A DNA stretch of 64,000 nucleotides from Flavobacterium sp. ALD4. Its GTDB lineage: Bacteria > Bacteroidota > Bacteroidia > Flavobacteriales > Flavobacteriaceae. This document shows, piece by piece, positions 18,859 through 28,004 of this stretch (position 1 is its first letter; each line of letters starts with the position of its first letter). The notes under the pieces are model-generated. The model did not search any database, was not told where the DNA came from, and saw only the letters and a program-made list of their open reading frames with translations. Location: NCBI RefSeq assembly GCF_002836475.1, contig NZ_PJBJ01000030.1, positions 1,116,001 to 1,180,000 of the forward strand, written 5' to 3'. Made by a program: the position numbers and the translations under genes.

Positions 18859-20001
18859 ATGCAAAAATTTGACGCTATTCGGCCATTTTATGATGCCGAA
18901 ATTAACGAGTCTATACTAAATGTGATTCATCATCCGATGATGAAGTCCTTGATGAACTTTACCTTTCCTGAGATGCCCGATGAAGAATGGAAAGAGCGAC
19001 TTACAAAAACGCATTCTATCCGTGACTTTCAATGTAACTTTATCTATCATACGCTTCTGAAAGTGCTTGAAAAAAGTTCTGACGGTTTGACGACCTCCGG
19101 GTTTGAAAAGTTAGAGAAAGGGGAATCCTATTTATTCATTTCAAACCATAGAGATATATTACTGGACACGACATTGCTCAATGTGGCTTTGTTCGAGCAT
19201 GGTTTAGTAATGACTGCCTCAGCGATTGGTGACAATTTGGTAAAAAAAGATTTTCTTAACACATTGGCAAAGTTGAACCGTAATTTTTTAGTAAAAAGAG
19301 GTTTGACTCCGCGTGAGATGTTGGGAAGTTCAAAAACATTATCTGAATATATAGGTCATTTATTGACGCATGAAAGTCGATCTGTGTGGATAGCACAACG
19401 TGAGGGTAGGACTAAAGACGGTAATGATGCCACAAATCCAGGGGTTTTGAAAATGGTTGGAATGGGATCTGATGAGACTAATCTGATGGACTATTTCAAA
19501 AAAATAAAGGTAGTTCCCGTATCCATTTCTTATGAATATGATCCGACCGATGTTCTGAAAATCCCGCAAATATTAGCTGAGGCCAATAACGAAGTGTATA
19601 TTAAGGAAAAGAATGAAGATTTCATGACTCTTTTAAGCGGAGTAATGGGTCAAAAGAAGCGAATTCATATTCAAATAGGCGACGTTCTCGATACTGAAAT
19701 TGATGAAATCAAGGAAGGATTCAGTAACTCAAATAAGCAAATTCAAGCGCTTGCTCAGGTAATTGATGATTCTATAATAAAGAATTATAAATTATGGCCA
19801 ACTAATTATATAGCCTATGATATTTTAAATAAAACCAGTACCTATTCCGATCTGTACACAGAAGATGAAAAATCGCTGTTTGAACGTAGATTAGAGATGC
19901 GAATAGATGCTGAAAACCCGGTTGCATTGCAAGGATTACTTGATATGTATGCGAATCCGGTCGTTAATAAATTAAAAGACACGAATGAACCCAAAAGCTA
20001 A
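18859..20001 (+). CDS. PlsC-like acyltransferase
   Basis: Glycerolipid acyltransferase-fold protein of 380 aa. The catalytic HX4D motif appears as SNHRDILLD, followed further on by an EGRTKDG block that fits the conserved substrate-binding EGTR-like motif. It is longer than ordinary PlsC (~250 aa), with extra N- and C-terminal regions. The start at 18859 (MQKFDAIRPFYD) is favoured over the frame opening at 18820. It overlaps the asparaginase gene by 17 bases. Family is secure; the acyl acceptor is not known. Confidence 0.85.
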   Translation: MQKFDAIRPFYDAEINESILNVIHHPMMKSLMNFTFPEMPDEEWKERLTKTHSIRDFQCNFIYHTLLKVLEKSSDGLTTSGFEKLEKGESYLFISNHRDILLDTTLLNVALFEHGLVMTASAIGDNLVKKDFLNTLAKLNRNFLVKRGLTPREMLGSSKTLSEYIGHLLTHESRSVWIAQREGRTKDGNDATNPGVLKMVGMGSDETNLMDYFKKIKVVPVSISYEYDPTDVLKIPQILAEANNEVYIKEKNEDFMTLLSGVMGQKKRIHIQIGDVLDTEIDEIKEGFSNSNKQIQALAQVIDDSIIKNYKLWPTNYIAYDILNKTSTYSDLYTEDEKSLFERRLEMRIDAENPVALQGLLDMYANPVVNKLKDTNEPKS

Positions 20002-21013
20002 AATTCTTTTAATATATACTGGGGGAACCATCGGGATGCGCAAGGATTTTGATACTGGGGCCCTGAAAGCATTTAATTTTAGTAAATTATTACAGCGAAT
20101 TCCCGAGTTGAAACAATTGGATTGTGAAATCGAAACCGTTTCATTTGAAGAGCCGATTGATTCCTCCAACATGAATCCAGGAGAATGGGCTAGAATGGCA
20201 ACCATAATTGAGTCAAATTATATTGAATTTGATGGGTTCGTTGTCCTTCATGGATCCGATACGATGTCTTATTCTGCATCTGCATTGAGTTTTATGCTTG
20301 AAAATCTGGCAAAACCGGTCATCTTTACTGGTTCTCAATTACCAATAGGTGATTTGCGGACAGATGCCAAAGAAAATTTAATTACCGCCATTCAAATTGC
20401 TTCTTTGCAAGAAAATGGGTCGCCCGTTATTACTGAAGTATGTCTTTATTTTGAATATAAATTATACAGAGGAAATAGAACTACCAAGATAAATGCGGAG
20501 CATTTCAAAGCATTTACTTCACCCAATTATCCGGCTATGGTCGAATCCGGGGTTCATTTAAAGATGAGACCGGAGTTATTTTTAGTTAAAAATAAAGGTA
20601 AGGAATTGATAGTGCATAAAAACCTAGACAATAACGTAGTGATAGTTAAAATGTTTCCGGGAATGAGTGAAGCTGTTTTGTCTGCTATTTTTGGCATACC
20701 TGGTTTAAAAGGAATTGTACTTGAAACTTATGGTGCAGGGAACGCAAATACTGAGGACTGGTTTATTGCTTTATTGGTTAAAGCAATAGATAAAGGGCTG
20801 CATGTGATCAATGTAACCCAATGTTCTGGGGGAAGCGTAAACATGGGGCAATATGAAACTAGCACGGGTATGAAAGCGATAGGGGTAATTTCAGGAAAAG
20901 ACATTACAACGGAGGCTGCCATTACTAAATTAATGTACTTGTTATGCCAAAACAGTGCGCAAAAAGACTTTAAAACTAGTTTTGAAACTTCTTTACGAGG
21001 GGAAGTATTATAA
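19985..21013 (+). CDS. ansA: Type I L-asparaginase
   Basis: Hydrolyses asparagine to aspartate and ammonia; 342 aa. The first catalytic Thr is in LIYTGGTIGM (Thr12/Thr15) and the second in LHGSDTMSYSASAL (Thr93, Asp92). There is no signal peptide, so this is the cytosolic AnsA type rather than the periplasmic type II. It overlaps the acyltransferase by 17 bases and is followed by tRNA-Ser. Confidence 0.93.
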   Translation: MNPKAKILLIYTGGTIGMRKDFDTGALKAFNFSKLLQRIPELKQLDCEIETVSFEEPIDSSNMNPGEWARMATIIESNYIEFDGFVVLHGSDTMSYSASALSFMLENLAKPVIFTGSQLPIGDLRTDAKENLITAIQIASLQENGSPVITEVCLYFEYKLYRGNRTTKINAEHFKAFTSPNYPAMVESGVHLKMRPELFLVKNKGKELIVHKNLDNNVVIVKMFPGMSEAVLSAIFGIPGLKGIVLETYGAGNANTEDWFIALLVKAIDKGLHVINVTQCSGGSVNMGQYETSTGMKAIGVISGKDITTEAAITKLMYLLCQNSAQKDFKTSFETSLRGEVL

Positions 21014-21024
21014 TATTGTGATTT

Positions 21025-21032
21025 TACTTTTG
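21025..21032 (+). promoter_or_regulatory. Candidate promoter of tRNA-Ser (TACTTTTG)
   Basis: TAnnTTTG match predicting a start near 21039, about 36 bases before the tRNA. No TTG at the expected -33 spacing. Confidence 0.4.
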
Positions 21033-21074
21033 TAAGTCACTTTTTTTAGTGTTCTTTGCAAACCTTAAATAAAT

Positions 21075-21161
21075 AGAGAGGTGTCCGAGTGGCTGAAGGA
21101 GCTAGCCTGGAAAGCTAGTATGTGGGTAACTGCATCGTGGGTTCGAATCCCATCCTCTCTG
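21075..21161 (+). tRNA. tRNA-Ser(GGA)
   Basis: 87-nt class II tRNA. Acceptor stem AGAGAGG/CCTCTCT is fully paired; anticodon stem CTAGC/GCTAG encloses loop CTGGAAA with anticodon GGA; a long variable arm follows (about 21118-21136); the T arm is GTGGG-TTCGAAT-CCCAT; the discriminator is G as expected for Ser. The 3' CCA is not encoded. Confidence 0.96.
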
Positions 21162-21171
21162 CAATGAAATG

Positions 21172-21202
21172 AATGCTTCCTGAAAGGGGAGCATTTTTTT
21201 TT
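21172..21202 (+). terminator. Rho-independent terminator after tRNA-Ser
   Basis: 9-bp stem AATGCTTCC / GGGAGCATT (one T-G wobble) with a short loop and nine T. Confidence 0.85.
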
Positions 21203-21209
21203 AGAGTAT

Positions 21210-21369
21210 CACAATTTTCTTGTTTGGCGTAAGTGGTAAAACAAGAAAGGCTTCGGCATGTAATACAAATTTATTTATTTATGAGATTCTCTATTTAGGG
21301 AACGCCAGAGGCAATCAGTTTCTCCCTACAACCACACAAAGCTCTGCTAATTTTTTAGCGGGGCTTTTT
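21210..21369 (+). ncRNA. Possible small structured RNA ending in its own terminator
   Basis: Between the tRNA terminator and the next promoter lies about 160 bases with no open frame but with structure: a perfect 9-bp stem (21217-21225 with 21239-21247), then an unstructured stretch, then a second complete terminator (11-bp stem at 21339-21349 and 21356-21366, followed by T residues). A second terminator with no gene in front of it suggests a short transcript. I see no TAnnTTTG promoter and do not recognise an RNA family, so this could also be a read-through product of the tRNA unit. Confidence 0.3.
21339..21369 (+). terminator. Rho-independent terminator with no obvious upstream gene
   Basis: AAGCTCTGCTA pairs with TAGCGGGGCTT (wobble pairs), loop TTTTTT, followed by a T-run. 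Confidence 0.8.
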
Positions 21370-21451
21370 AATATAATTATGTTTCTTAGTTGATCGTTTC
21401 AATTCAAAGAGTTTTTTGAAAACAATACGCATCGAGAACCCTTCAAAATCC

Positions 21452-21459
21452 TATATTTG
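21452..21459 (+). promoter_or_regulatory. Candidate promoter (TATATTTG) of the 21483 barrel gene
   Basis: Exact TAnnTTTG match 24 bases before the ATG at 21483, predicting a start near 21466 and a short leader. Confidence 0.55.
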
Positions 21460-21482
21460 TATAATTATAGAAAAGAAGCTAA

Positions 21483-22238
21483 ATGAAGAATCTAGTTAAG
21501 ACCGCTATGAAACAATCATTAAACCAAAAGAACACTATGCGAATCATTTTTAGTTTTTTTCTAGTACTGTCAGTTTCTTCTATTTTTTCACAAGAAGTAG
21601 AGCCGATTAAAGATAGTGCGGAAGTGAAGGTTGACTCTCTATATAGAGAAGATCAATTTTATTTTGGGTTTACTTACAATACATTACAACAGAAACCACA
21701 AGGGGTATCGCAAAATAAGTTTTCAGTAGGTTTGTCTGCCGGTTTTCTTAGAGATATGCCGATAAATAAAGACCGAACACATGCTATAGCCGCAGGTCTA
21801 GGTATTACGCATAACAATTTCGTTCAAAACCTTGCTATAACTGGAACTGGGGAACTGCCTGTCTATGCTGTTATTGATGGAAAAACAGTATTTAACAAAA
21901 ATAAATTCACGCAATTGTTAGTTGATATGCCCATTGAGTTTAGATGGAGGACATCCACTTATGAGAGTTATAAATTTTGGAGAATTTATGGTGGTGTAAA
22001 ATTCAGTTACGTAGTTTACAATAAGTCTCAGTTCTCTGACGATTTAAGTAAAGTAGAAATTACTAATAATATGGATTTTAATAAATTCCTGTACGGTCTC
22101 TATCTTTCGGTGGGTTATAATACAGTGAATGTATATGCCTATTATGGGTTAAATTCTATTTTTAAAACGGCAGAAATCGACGGGGAAAAGATAAACATGA
22201 AGGCATTAAATATTGGTATTATTTTTTATGTCCTATAG
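21483..22238 (+). CDS. Outer-membrane beta-barrel protein (PorT-like appearance)
   Basis: 251-aa exported protein. A hydrophobic signal segment (IIFSFFLVLSVSSIFSQ) follows an unusually long basic N-region of 18 residues; the internal ATG at 21537 would give a more normal signal peptide and is a possible start. The mature part has many alternating aromatic strands (YFGFTYNT, VGLSAGFL, IYGGVKFSYVVY, LYLSVGYN) and a hydrophobic C-terminus (IGIIFYVL), as in small outer-membrane barrels of Bacteroidota. The gene ends overlapping the convergent membrane protein gene by 6 bases. Function unknown. Confidence 0.7.
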   Translation: MKNLVKTAMKQSLNQKNTMRIIFSFFLVLSVSSIFSQEVEPIKDSAEVKVDSLYREDQFYFGFTYNTLQQKPQGVSQNKFSVGLSAGFLRDMPINKDRTHAIAAGLGITHNNFVQNLAITGTGELPVYAVIDGKTVFNKNKFTQLLVDMPIEFRWRTSTYESYKFWRIYGGVKFSYVVYNKSQFSDDLSKVEITNNMDFNKFLYGLYLSVGYNTVNVYAYYGLNSIFKTAEIDGEKINMKALNIGIIFYVL

Positions 22239-22838
22239 CCACAAGTACAATAAAAGTATTTGTGGAATGCTTCCCAAAAGAACCCCGATAATTAATTCCA
22301 TAGAAGTATGTGCTTTCATCACTAAACGGGAGGAAGCAACAAATCCGTTCATAATAGTAAGAAACGTAATGGCAAAAATATTTTGGGATTGATAATGGAC
22401 GCTTAGTCCAAAAACAAATACCGTCAATGCACTTATACCTATCATATGAAGGCTCGCTTTTGTCTTTACAAACAATAACAATAGCGCAAATAGAGTACTG
22501 AATAAGGCTCCTAAAAGAAAAAAGTGCAACTCCGGATATCGGTCCACCGTAATGCCTTTTCGAACCAACAGGATAAGCAAAAAACATTGAATCAGAAGCG
22601 GTATTTTACGTTCGGATAATAGTGGAGCCATAATGGAGCCAATTTTACCTGTTGCCCGCAAAAGAAAGAAAAAGAGAATCGGAATCACGACGGTGATAAT
22701 TAGCACCTGGAGTAGAACAAAATATTTTTCTTGGTTAAAAAAATAAGAGTTATTCGACAAAAGGTAAAATAGCGTAGCGTAAACCGGAATAAATACCGGA
22801 TGAAAAACATAAGAAAATAAGGAAAGAATTTTTTTCAA
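22233..22838 (-). CDS. PAP2-like membrane protein with degenerate active site
   Basis: 201-aa polytopic protein with five or six hydrophobic segments. The C-terminal SRLVMKAHTSMELIIG (residues about 169-184) has the spacing of the third phosphatase motif of PAP2 enzymes (SR-x5-H-x3-D), but the final acidic residue is Glu, and the second motif (SGH) is at best KASLHM. It may therefore be a diverged PAP2 fold without phosphatase activity. It is convergent with the barrel gene and overlaps its last 6 bases. Confidence 0.65.
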   Translation of the reverse strand: MKKILSLFSYVFHPVFIPVYATLFYLLSNNSYFFNQEKYFVLLQVLIITVVIPILFFFLLRATGKIGSIMAPLLSERKIPLLIQCFLLILLVRKGITVDRYPELHFFLLGALFSTLFALLLLFVKTKASLHMIGISALTVFVFGLSVHYQSQNIFAITFLTIMNGFVASSRLVMKAHTSMELIIGVLLGSIPQILLLYLWL

Positions 22839-23333
22839 CAGTACTGCAATTAATTATCCAAACAAATATAAGGAATATAACCCGTAGGGTGTAGTCTGTT
22901 TTTGATGATAATTTTTCGTCAGGGCGATTGATTCGAAAAGGCGAATCATATCGAGAACAAGAAAAAGTTATTTAAAACGATTCTCGATACACGCCATTTC
23001 GTGTAGCGGAGCTTAGCGATAAGTTTTGTTCCATTTCACTACTCAAAAAAACACTTCCCGCAACAAGTTCGGGATAAAGTGAATTGACGTTTTTAATAAT
23101 TATACTCAACCAGTGAAATAGAGTAACGGAGTTCCTTTAAAACGGTTGTGATTTATGCGAAAGGCAAAATGGTTTCTCTCTTTTTAATTATGTTGTCGTA
23201 ACTTTGAAGAGAAGTGTTATTTTTGAGAAAGTTCACAATAATAATTATTTTTTAGCATGCTGTTATTGGTATAAGAGTATACCGTTTGTAACACTAATAT
23301 AAATAAAATCTGCATTAATCGCATAATATAGCA
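22839..23333. other. Gene-free interval with short dyads
   Basis: About 495 bases without a credible open frame. It contains a 7-bp inverted repeat (TGATTCG/CGAATCA, 22929-22948), the phrase TTCTCGATACACGCC, and a TTCCCGCAACAAGTTCGGGA pseudo-dyad near 23057-23076. These look like worn copies of intergenic repeats common in Flavobacterium. No clear TAnnTTTG promoter is seen in front of murF-alr. Confidence 0.5.
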
Positions 23334-25778
23334 ATGAGCATACTTATTCAAAACATAGTTCCTATTCTGAAGGCGAGAGCCTTTGGTAATACTGCAGAAG
23401 CAGTTATCGACACTGTTTCTATCGACAGTCGATCATTGCAAAACAGCGATCATACTTTATTTTTCGCATTGGTTGGCCCAAATAATGATGCGCATTCTTA
23501 TATTAAAGATTTGATAGCAACCGGGGTGCAAAACTTTGTTGTTTTGCGTATTCCAGAAGGGTGTGCAGATAAGGCTAATTTTCTTATTGTAGAAAATACC
23601 TTGGTTGCTTTACAGCAATTTGCCGCCTATTATCGCAGCCTTTTTCATTTTCCCGTTATTGGTTTGACTGGAAGTAATGGTAAAACGATAGTAAAGGAAT
23701 GGCTTAACTTTCTATTAAGCCCTGACTTTAATGTGATCCGCAGTCCAAAGAGTTATAATTCTCAGGTGGGTGTCCCGTTATCAATATTTGCAATTAACGA
23801 AAAGCACAATCTGGGTGTGTTTGAAGCTGGAATTTCTACCGTTAACGAAATGGCGAAATTGGAAAAGGTCATTCAACCTACCATTGGAATTCTAACAAGT
23901 ATAGGTTCATCTCATGATGAAGGTTTTCTTGATTTAGAAGAAAAAATTAAAGAAAAATTAATTCTTTTTAAAGATGCTGAAATTTTAATATATCAAAAAA
24001 GGGATCTTGTAGATAAATTGATTCTTCCAAAAACAAAAACATTTAGCTGGAGCTTTAGAAGGGCTGAAGCCGATGTTTTTGTTTATAAAAAAGAGACAGA
24101 GGACCAAGACACAGTCTTATATTACAAATACAAAGGAAATGCCTATACGTTGAAAATCCCATTTCAAGATACTGCATCCATTGAAAACGCGATTTCCTGT
24201 TTGGTTGTATTGTTGTATTTTGATTACGATATTGCTACAATTCAATCTAGGATGCTGTTGCTGTTTCCTGTGGAAATGCGATTAAAAGTAAAAACTGGAA
24301 TCAACAACTGCAGTCTTATCGATGACAGTTATAGTTCTGATTTTCAGTCTTTAAAAATCGCGTTGGATTTTCTGGAAAGTCAAAATCAATTCCCAAAGAA
24401 GACGGTTATACTTTCTGATATTTTCCAAAGCGGTTTGTCCAATGAGGAACTGTATTCCAAAGTTTCGCAATTGATTGTTTCTAATAACATTAGTCGAGTT
24501 ATAGGCATTGGAGAAACGATATCTGAATTCAAAGATACCTTTGTCAACTGCATTGTATTCAAAGATACGGCTGGATTTATATCCAATTTTGAAAACTTGG
24601 ACTTTGCAAATGAGACCATTTTGATAAAAGGCGCACGGTCTTTCCAGTTTGAAGAAATTGTTTATTTGCTCGAAGAAAAAACACATGAGACTGTTCTGGA
24701 AATTAACCTTAATGCAATCAGTTATAACTTGAATTTCTTTAAGTCCAAACTGAAACCAAATGCAAAAATTATGGTTATGGTAAAAGCGTTTGGCTATGGG
24801 AATGGTGGTCTGGAGATAGCCAAATTACTCGAACATCACAAAGTGGATTACCTAGGTGTGGCTTTTGCCGATGAAGGTATTTCATTGAAAAACGGAGGTA
24901 TTCATTTGCCAATCATGGTTCTGAACCCTGAGAACACGAGTTTTGCAGCAATTATACAATACAAACTAGAACCGGAAATATATTGTCTAAAAGGACTTTA
25001 TGCGTTTCTAAAAATCGCAAAGGAAAAGAACCTGCATCATTTTCCTATCCATATCAAATTAGATACGGGGATGCACCGCCTCGGTTTTGAGGATGGTTCG
25101 ATGGATGAGTTGATAACCACTTTAAAAGGAAATGAAACAGTCAAGGTGCAAAGTATTCTTTCACATCTTGCCACAAGTGATGATCTAAAGCATCGTGATT
25201 TTACACTTTCCCAAATTAATTTATTCGAAAAAATGTCTTCCAGAATAATGGATGAATTGGGAGTAGATCCAATTCGGCACATCCTGAATACGTCGGGGAT
25301 AAGTAATTATCCAGATTCTCAATTTGATATGGTACGTTTAGGAATTGGTGTTTATGGGGTGTCGAACGATCCTGCGGAGCAAAAATATTTAGAAAACGTG
25401 GGGACTCTGAAATCAGTGATTTCACAAACTAGAACCATCACAGCCGGCGAAAGTGTGGGGTATGGACGAAAATTTATGGCTGAGAAACCTACGAAGGTCG
25501 CAACAATACCTATTGGTTATGCAGATGGTATTTCCAGAGGTTGGGGGAATGGGGTTGGATTTGTAACCATTAAAGATAAAAAAGCAAAAATTTTGGGAAG
25601 TATCTGTATGGATATGTTGATGGTCGATGTTACTGAAATTGATTGCACAGAAGGAGATTCGGTAATTGTTTTTGGCGAAAGCCCAACCGTTTCTTCTATT
25701 GCAAAAAAGCTAAATACAATACCCTATGAAATTCTTACCAGTATATCTCAGCGCGTAAAACGGGTGTTTTATCGATAA
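23334..25778 (+). CDS. Bifunctional MurF ligase / alanine racemase
   Basis: 814-aa fusion of two peptidoglycan enzymes. Residues 1-450 are UDP-MurNAc-tripeptide:D-Ala-D-Ala ligase with ATP loop GLTGSNGKT (110-118) and the family segments YNSQVGVP and FEAGIS. Residues from about 455 are alanine racemase with the PLP lysine Lys484 in VMVKAFGYGNG, the catalytic Tyr710 in VGYGRKF, and GYADGISRGW. Alanine racemase makes D-Ala, the substrate route toward D-Ala-D-Ala used by MurF, so the fusion links successive steps. This fusion is known in Bacteroidota. In the MurF half the motif around residues 330-334 is DDSYSSD where many MurF have DD.YNANP. Confidence 0.95.
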   Translation: MSILIQNIVPILKARAFGNTAEAVIDTVSIDSRSLQNSDHTLFFALVGPNNDAHSYIKDLIATGVQNFVVLRIPEGCADKANFLIVENTLVALQQFAAYYRSLFHFPVIGLTGSNGKTIVKEWLNFLLSPDFNVIRSPKSYNSQVGVPLSIFAINEKHNLGVFEAGISTVNEMAKLEKVIQPTIGILTSIGSSHDEGFLDLEEKIKEKLILFKDAEILIYQKRDLVDKLILPKTKTFSWSFRRAEADVFVYKKETEDQDTVLYYKYKGNAYTLKIPFQDTASIENAISCLVVLLYFDYDIATIQSRMLLLFPVEMRLKVKTGINNCSLIDDSYSSDFQSLKIALDFLESQNQFPKKTVILSDIFQSGLSNEELYSKVSQLIVSNNISRVIGIGETISEFKDTFVNCIVFKDTAGFISNFENLDFANETILIKGARSFQFEEIVYLLEEKTHETVLEINLNAISYNLNFFKSKLKPNAKIMVMVKAFGYGNGGLEIAKLLEHHKVDYLGVAFADEGISLKNGGIHLPIMVLNPENTSFAAIIQYKLEPEIYCLKGLYAFLKIAKEKNLHHFPIHIKLDTGMHRLGFEDGSMDELITTLKGNETVKVQSILSHLATSDDLKHRDFTLSQINLFEKMSSRIMDELGVDPIRHILNTSGISNYPDSQFDMVRLGIGVYGVSNDPAEQKYLENVGTLKSVISQTRTITAGESVGYGRKFMAEKPTKVATIPIGYADGISRGWGNGVGFVTIKDKKAKILGSICMDMLMVDVTEIDCTEGDSVIVFGESPTVSSIAKKLNTIPYEILTSISQRVKRVFYR

Positions 25779-25853
25779 AACCGTATTTATGACTAATAGT
25801 ATCTTGATAATTTCGTATTTTAGATCATTATAAATAACTTAAAACTGGAAGTT

Positions 25854-26276
25854 ATGGGATTTTTTAGCGACTTTAAGGTCTCTTTGATGAAAGGGGATGT
25901 ATTAAGCTTAGCCACTGCCGTTGTTATTGGTGGTGCATTTGGAAAAATTATAGCCTCTGCTGTTGAAGATGTTATTATGCCAATTATTGGTTTAGTAACC
26001 GGTGGTGTTGATTTTACCCAAAAATTCATTGCGCTGGATGGAAACCATTATGAGAGCTTAGATGCAGCTAAAGAAATAGGGGCTGCTGTTATCACCTATG
26101 GTAATTTACTGCAGGCTACCATCAATTTTGTTATTATTGCATTGTTTGTCTTTACCATTTTGAGAGCTGCTGAAAAAATGAAAAAGAAAGAAGTGGTTGT
26201 GCCCGCAGCCGCAGCACCTGCCGGACCTACTCAAGAAGAATTGCTGATTCAAATTAGAGATTTATTGAAAAAATAA
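25854..26276 (+). CDS. mscL: Large-conductance mechanosensitive channel MscL
   Basis: Homopentameric channel that opens under membrane tension to release solutes on hypo-osmotic shock. The 140 residues have the family layout: amphipathic N-terminal helix ([19 protein letters not shown]), TM1 with the Gly/Ala-rich gate ([22 protein letters not shown]), periplasmic loop, TM2 ([19 protein letters not shown]), and a C-terminal helix ending [11 protein letters not shown]. Single gene, 76 bases after murF-alr. Confidence 0.97.
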   Translation: MGFFSDFKVSLMKGDVLSLATAVVIGGAFGKIIASAVEDVIMPIIGLVTGGVDFTQKFIALDGNHYESLDAAKEIGAAVITYGNLLQATINFVIIALFVFTILRAAEKMKKKEVVVPAAAAPAGPTQEELLIQIRDLLKK

Positions 26277-26377
26277 GAATACCACTATACTATGTTTTCC
26301 ACTTAACTATTCTTTAAAGCGGGAGGCTTTTCTCTAATGTTATAATTGTAACATTTTGTTATTTATTGTTAAGCGTC

Positions 26378-26407
26378 TTGTTATGATTTGAATAATACTT
26401 ACTTTTG
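26378..26407 (+). promoter_or_regulatory. Canonical Bacteroidota promoter of asd
   Basis: TTG at 26378-26380, 19-base spacer, then TACTTTTG at 26400-26407. Both elements and the spacing agree with the sigma-A consensus of Bacteroidota. Predicted start near 26414, about 30 bases before the asd ATG. Confidence 0.75.
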
Positions 26408-26443
26408 TAATTCAAATTAAGAATTCTATAATAAATATATACT

Positions 26444-27433
26444 ATGAGAATAGCAGTTGTAGGTGCTACCGGAATGGTTGGCGAAGTAATGTTGAAAGTA
26501 TTGGCAGAGAGAAATTTTCCTGTAACTGAATTGATTCCCGTTGCTTCTGAGAAATCAGTGGGTAAACTTATTGAATTTAAAGGAAAGAGTTATCCCGTAG
26601 TAGGAATGCAAACCGCAGTGGATATGAAAGCAGATATTGCTTTATTTTCTGCAGGTGGTGAAACATCGTTGGAGTGGGCTCCAAAATTTGCTGCTGCCGG
26701 AACAACCGTTATCGATAACTCATCAGCATGGAGAATGGATCCTTCAAAAAAATTGATCGTTCCTGAAATCAATTCTGCTTCTTTGACAAAGGAAGATAAA
26801 ATAATAGCGAACCCTAATTGTTCGACAATCCAAATGGTGTTGGTTTTAGCGCCTTTACATAAAAAATACAATATCAAACGTGTTGTCGTTTCCACTTACC
26901 AGTCGATTACTGGAACAGGTGTAAAAGCGGTAGAGCAATTAGAAAATGAATATGCAGGAGTTCAAGGGGAAATGGCTTATAAATACCCGATTCATAGAAA
27001 TGCAATTCCACAATGTGATTCATTTGAAGAAAACGGATACACTAAAGAAGAAATGAAATTGGTTCGTGAGACTCAAAAAATATTAGACGACAAAACAATT
27101 GCTGTTACGGCAACTGCGGTGCGTGTGCCTATAGTTGGTGGACACAGCGAAGCAGTAAACGTGGAGTTTTCGAATGACTTTGAAGTTTCAGACATTCAAA
27201 GTTTATTGCATCATACAGACGGTGTTGTAGTACAGGACAACAATGATACTTATACGTACCCAATGCCAATGTATGCACAAGGAAAAGATGATGTTTTTGT
27301 GGGTAGAATACGTCGCGATGAAAGTCAGGCTAATACATTAAATATGTGGATTGTTGCTGACAATTTAAGAAAAGGTGCGGCCACAAATACGGTTCAAATT
27401 GCTGAATACTTAGTAGCGTCTAAATTGGTTTAA
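26444..27433 (+). CDS. asd: Aspartate-semialdehyde dehydrogenase
   Basis: NADPH-dependent enzyme converting aspartyl phosphate to aspartate semialdehyde, the branch point to lysine/diaminopimelate, threonine and methionine. 329 aa. N-terminal nucleotide-binding GATGMVGEVML (residues 8-18), catalytic Cys126 in NPNCSTIQM, and the His of VPIVGGHSEAVNVEF near 232. It has its own promoter and a strong downstream hairpin, so it appears monocistronic. Confidence 0.96.
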   Translation: MRIAVVGATGMVGEVMLKVLAERNFPVTELIPVASEKSVGKLIEFKGKSYPVVGMQTAVDMKADIALFSAGGETSLEWAPKFAAAGTTVIDNSSAWRMDPSKKLIVPEINSASLTKEDKIIANPNCSTIQMVLVLAPLHKKYNIKRVVVSTYQSITGTGVKAVEQLENEYAGVQGEMAYKYPIHRNAIPQCDSFEENGYTKEEMKLVRETQKILDDKTIAVTATAVRVPIVGGHSEAVNVEFSNDFEVSDIQSLLHHTDGVVVQDNNDTYTYPMPMYAQGKDDVFVGRIRRDESQANTLNMWIVADNLRKGAATNTVQIAEYLVASKLV

Positions 27434-27453
27434 TTAATTTAGTATTATATTCT

Positions 27454-27501
27454 AAACCATCTATTTTAACAATCTTTTAGTTTTGTTAAAATAGATGGTT
27501 T
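27454..27501 (+). terminator. Strong hairpin after asd
   Basis: Perfect 19-bp inverted repeat (27454-27472 and 27483-27501) with a 10-nt loop and a weak T-rich tail. It separates asd from the next transcription unit. Confidence 0.75.
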
Positions 27502-27518
27502 TCTCTTTGATGTTTTCT

Positions 27519-27526
27519 TACATTTG
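27519..27526 (+). promoter_or_regulatory. Candidate promoter (TACATTTG) almost touching the start codon
   Basis: Exact TAnnTTTG match that ends only 6 bases before the ATG at 27533. With the usual 5-8 base distance to the start point, the transcript would begin at or next to the ATG and so have little or no leader. Confidence 0.5.
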
Positions 27527-27532
27527 CATGCA

Positions 27533-27883
27533 ATGAAAAAGAAGCAACTTATAATTAGTATTTCTTTGGCACTGACGTTATTGTTTTCAATACTGTTTCA
27601 GTGCATTCATACGTATGAGCATTTTGTCAAGCAATTTTCTCAAACGGAATGCCATCACAAACAGAATGGAACTACTGCTCAAATCACACATAAGCATCAT
27701 AGTTTCGACACTTGTAAAGTATGCCATTTCACTTTTGGCTCTTATGTAGCTCCAAAGGTTTTGGCCTACACACTCATTTCAAATTACAAAGTAGCACCTT
27801 ATTTTTACAAAACTGCTAGAGCGATTGTTTCTTTTTCAGGTAGTTTGTATTGTCTTCGGGGTCCGCCTTCGGTTATTATTTAA
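27533..27883 (+). CDS. Small His/Cys-rich membrane-anchored protein
   Basis: 116-aa protein with an N-terminal hydrophobic segment (residues 6-22, signal anchor or signal peptide). A metal-ligand-rich stretch follows (CIHTYEHF, ECHHKQ, THKHHSFDTCKVCHF) and the end is CLRGPPSV. The Cys-X2-Cys-His core and C-terminal RGPP resemble the DUF2946-type proteins often found beside metal-related TonB receptors. It lies 121 bases before such a receptor. A metal-sensing or metal-handling role in the periplasm is inferred; the ligand is not known. The frame extends to a TTG at 27524 within the promoter, which I reject as start. Confidence 0.65.
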   Translation: MKKKQLIISISLALTLLFSILFQCIHTYEHFVKQFSQTECHHKQNGTTAQITHKHHSFDTCKVCHFTFGSYVAPKVLAYTLISNYKVAPYFYKTARAIVSFSGSLYCLRGPPSVII

Positions 27884-28004
27884 ATTACTTTTTTCTCCAA
27901 CCAATTCTTACGAAGGTTTTGTTGGAGATGTTTTACTATTTAAATAATTGCAATTCAGTGGCCTTCTTTAAGATCCTGTTTGAGCACAATACAATCATTT
28001 TTTG

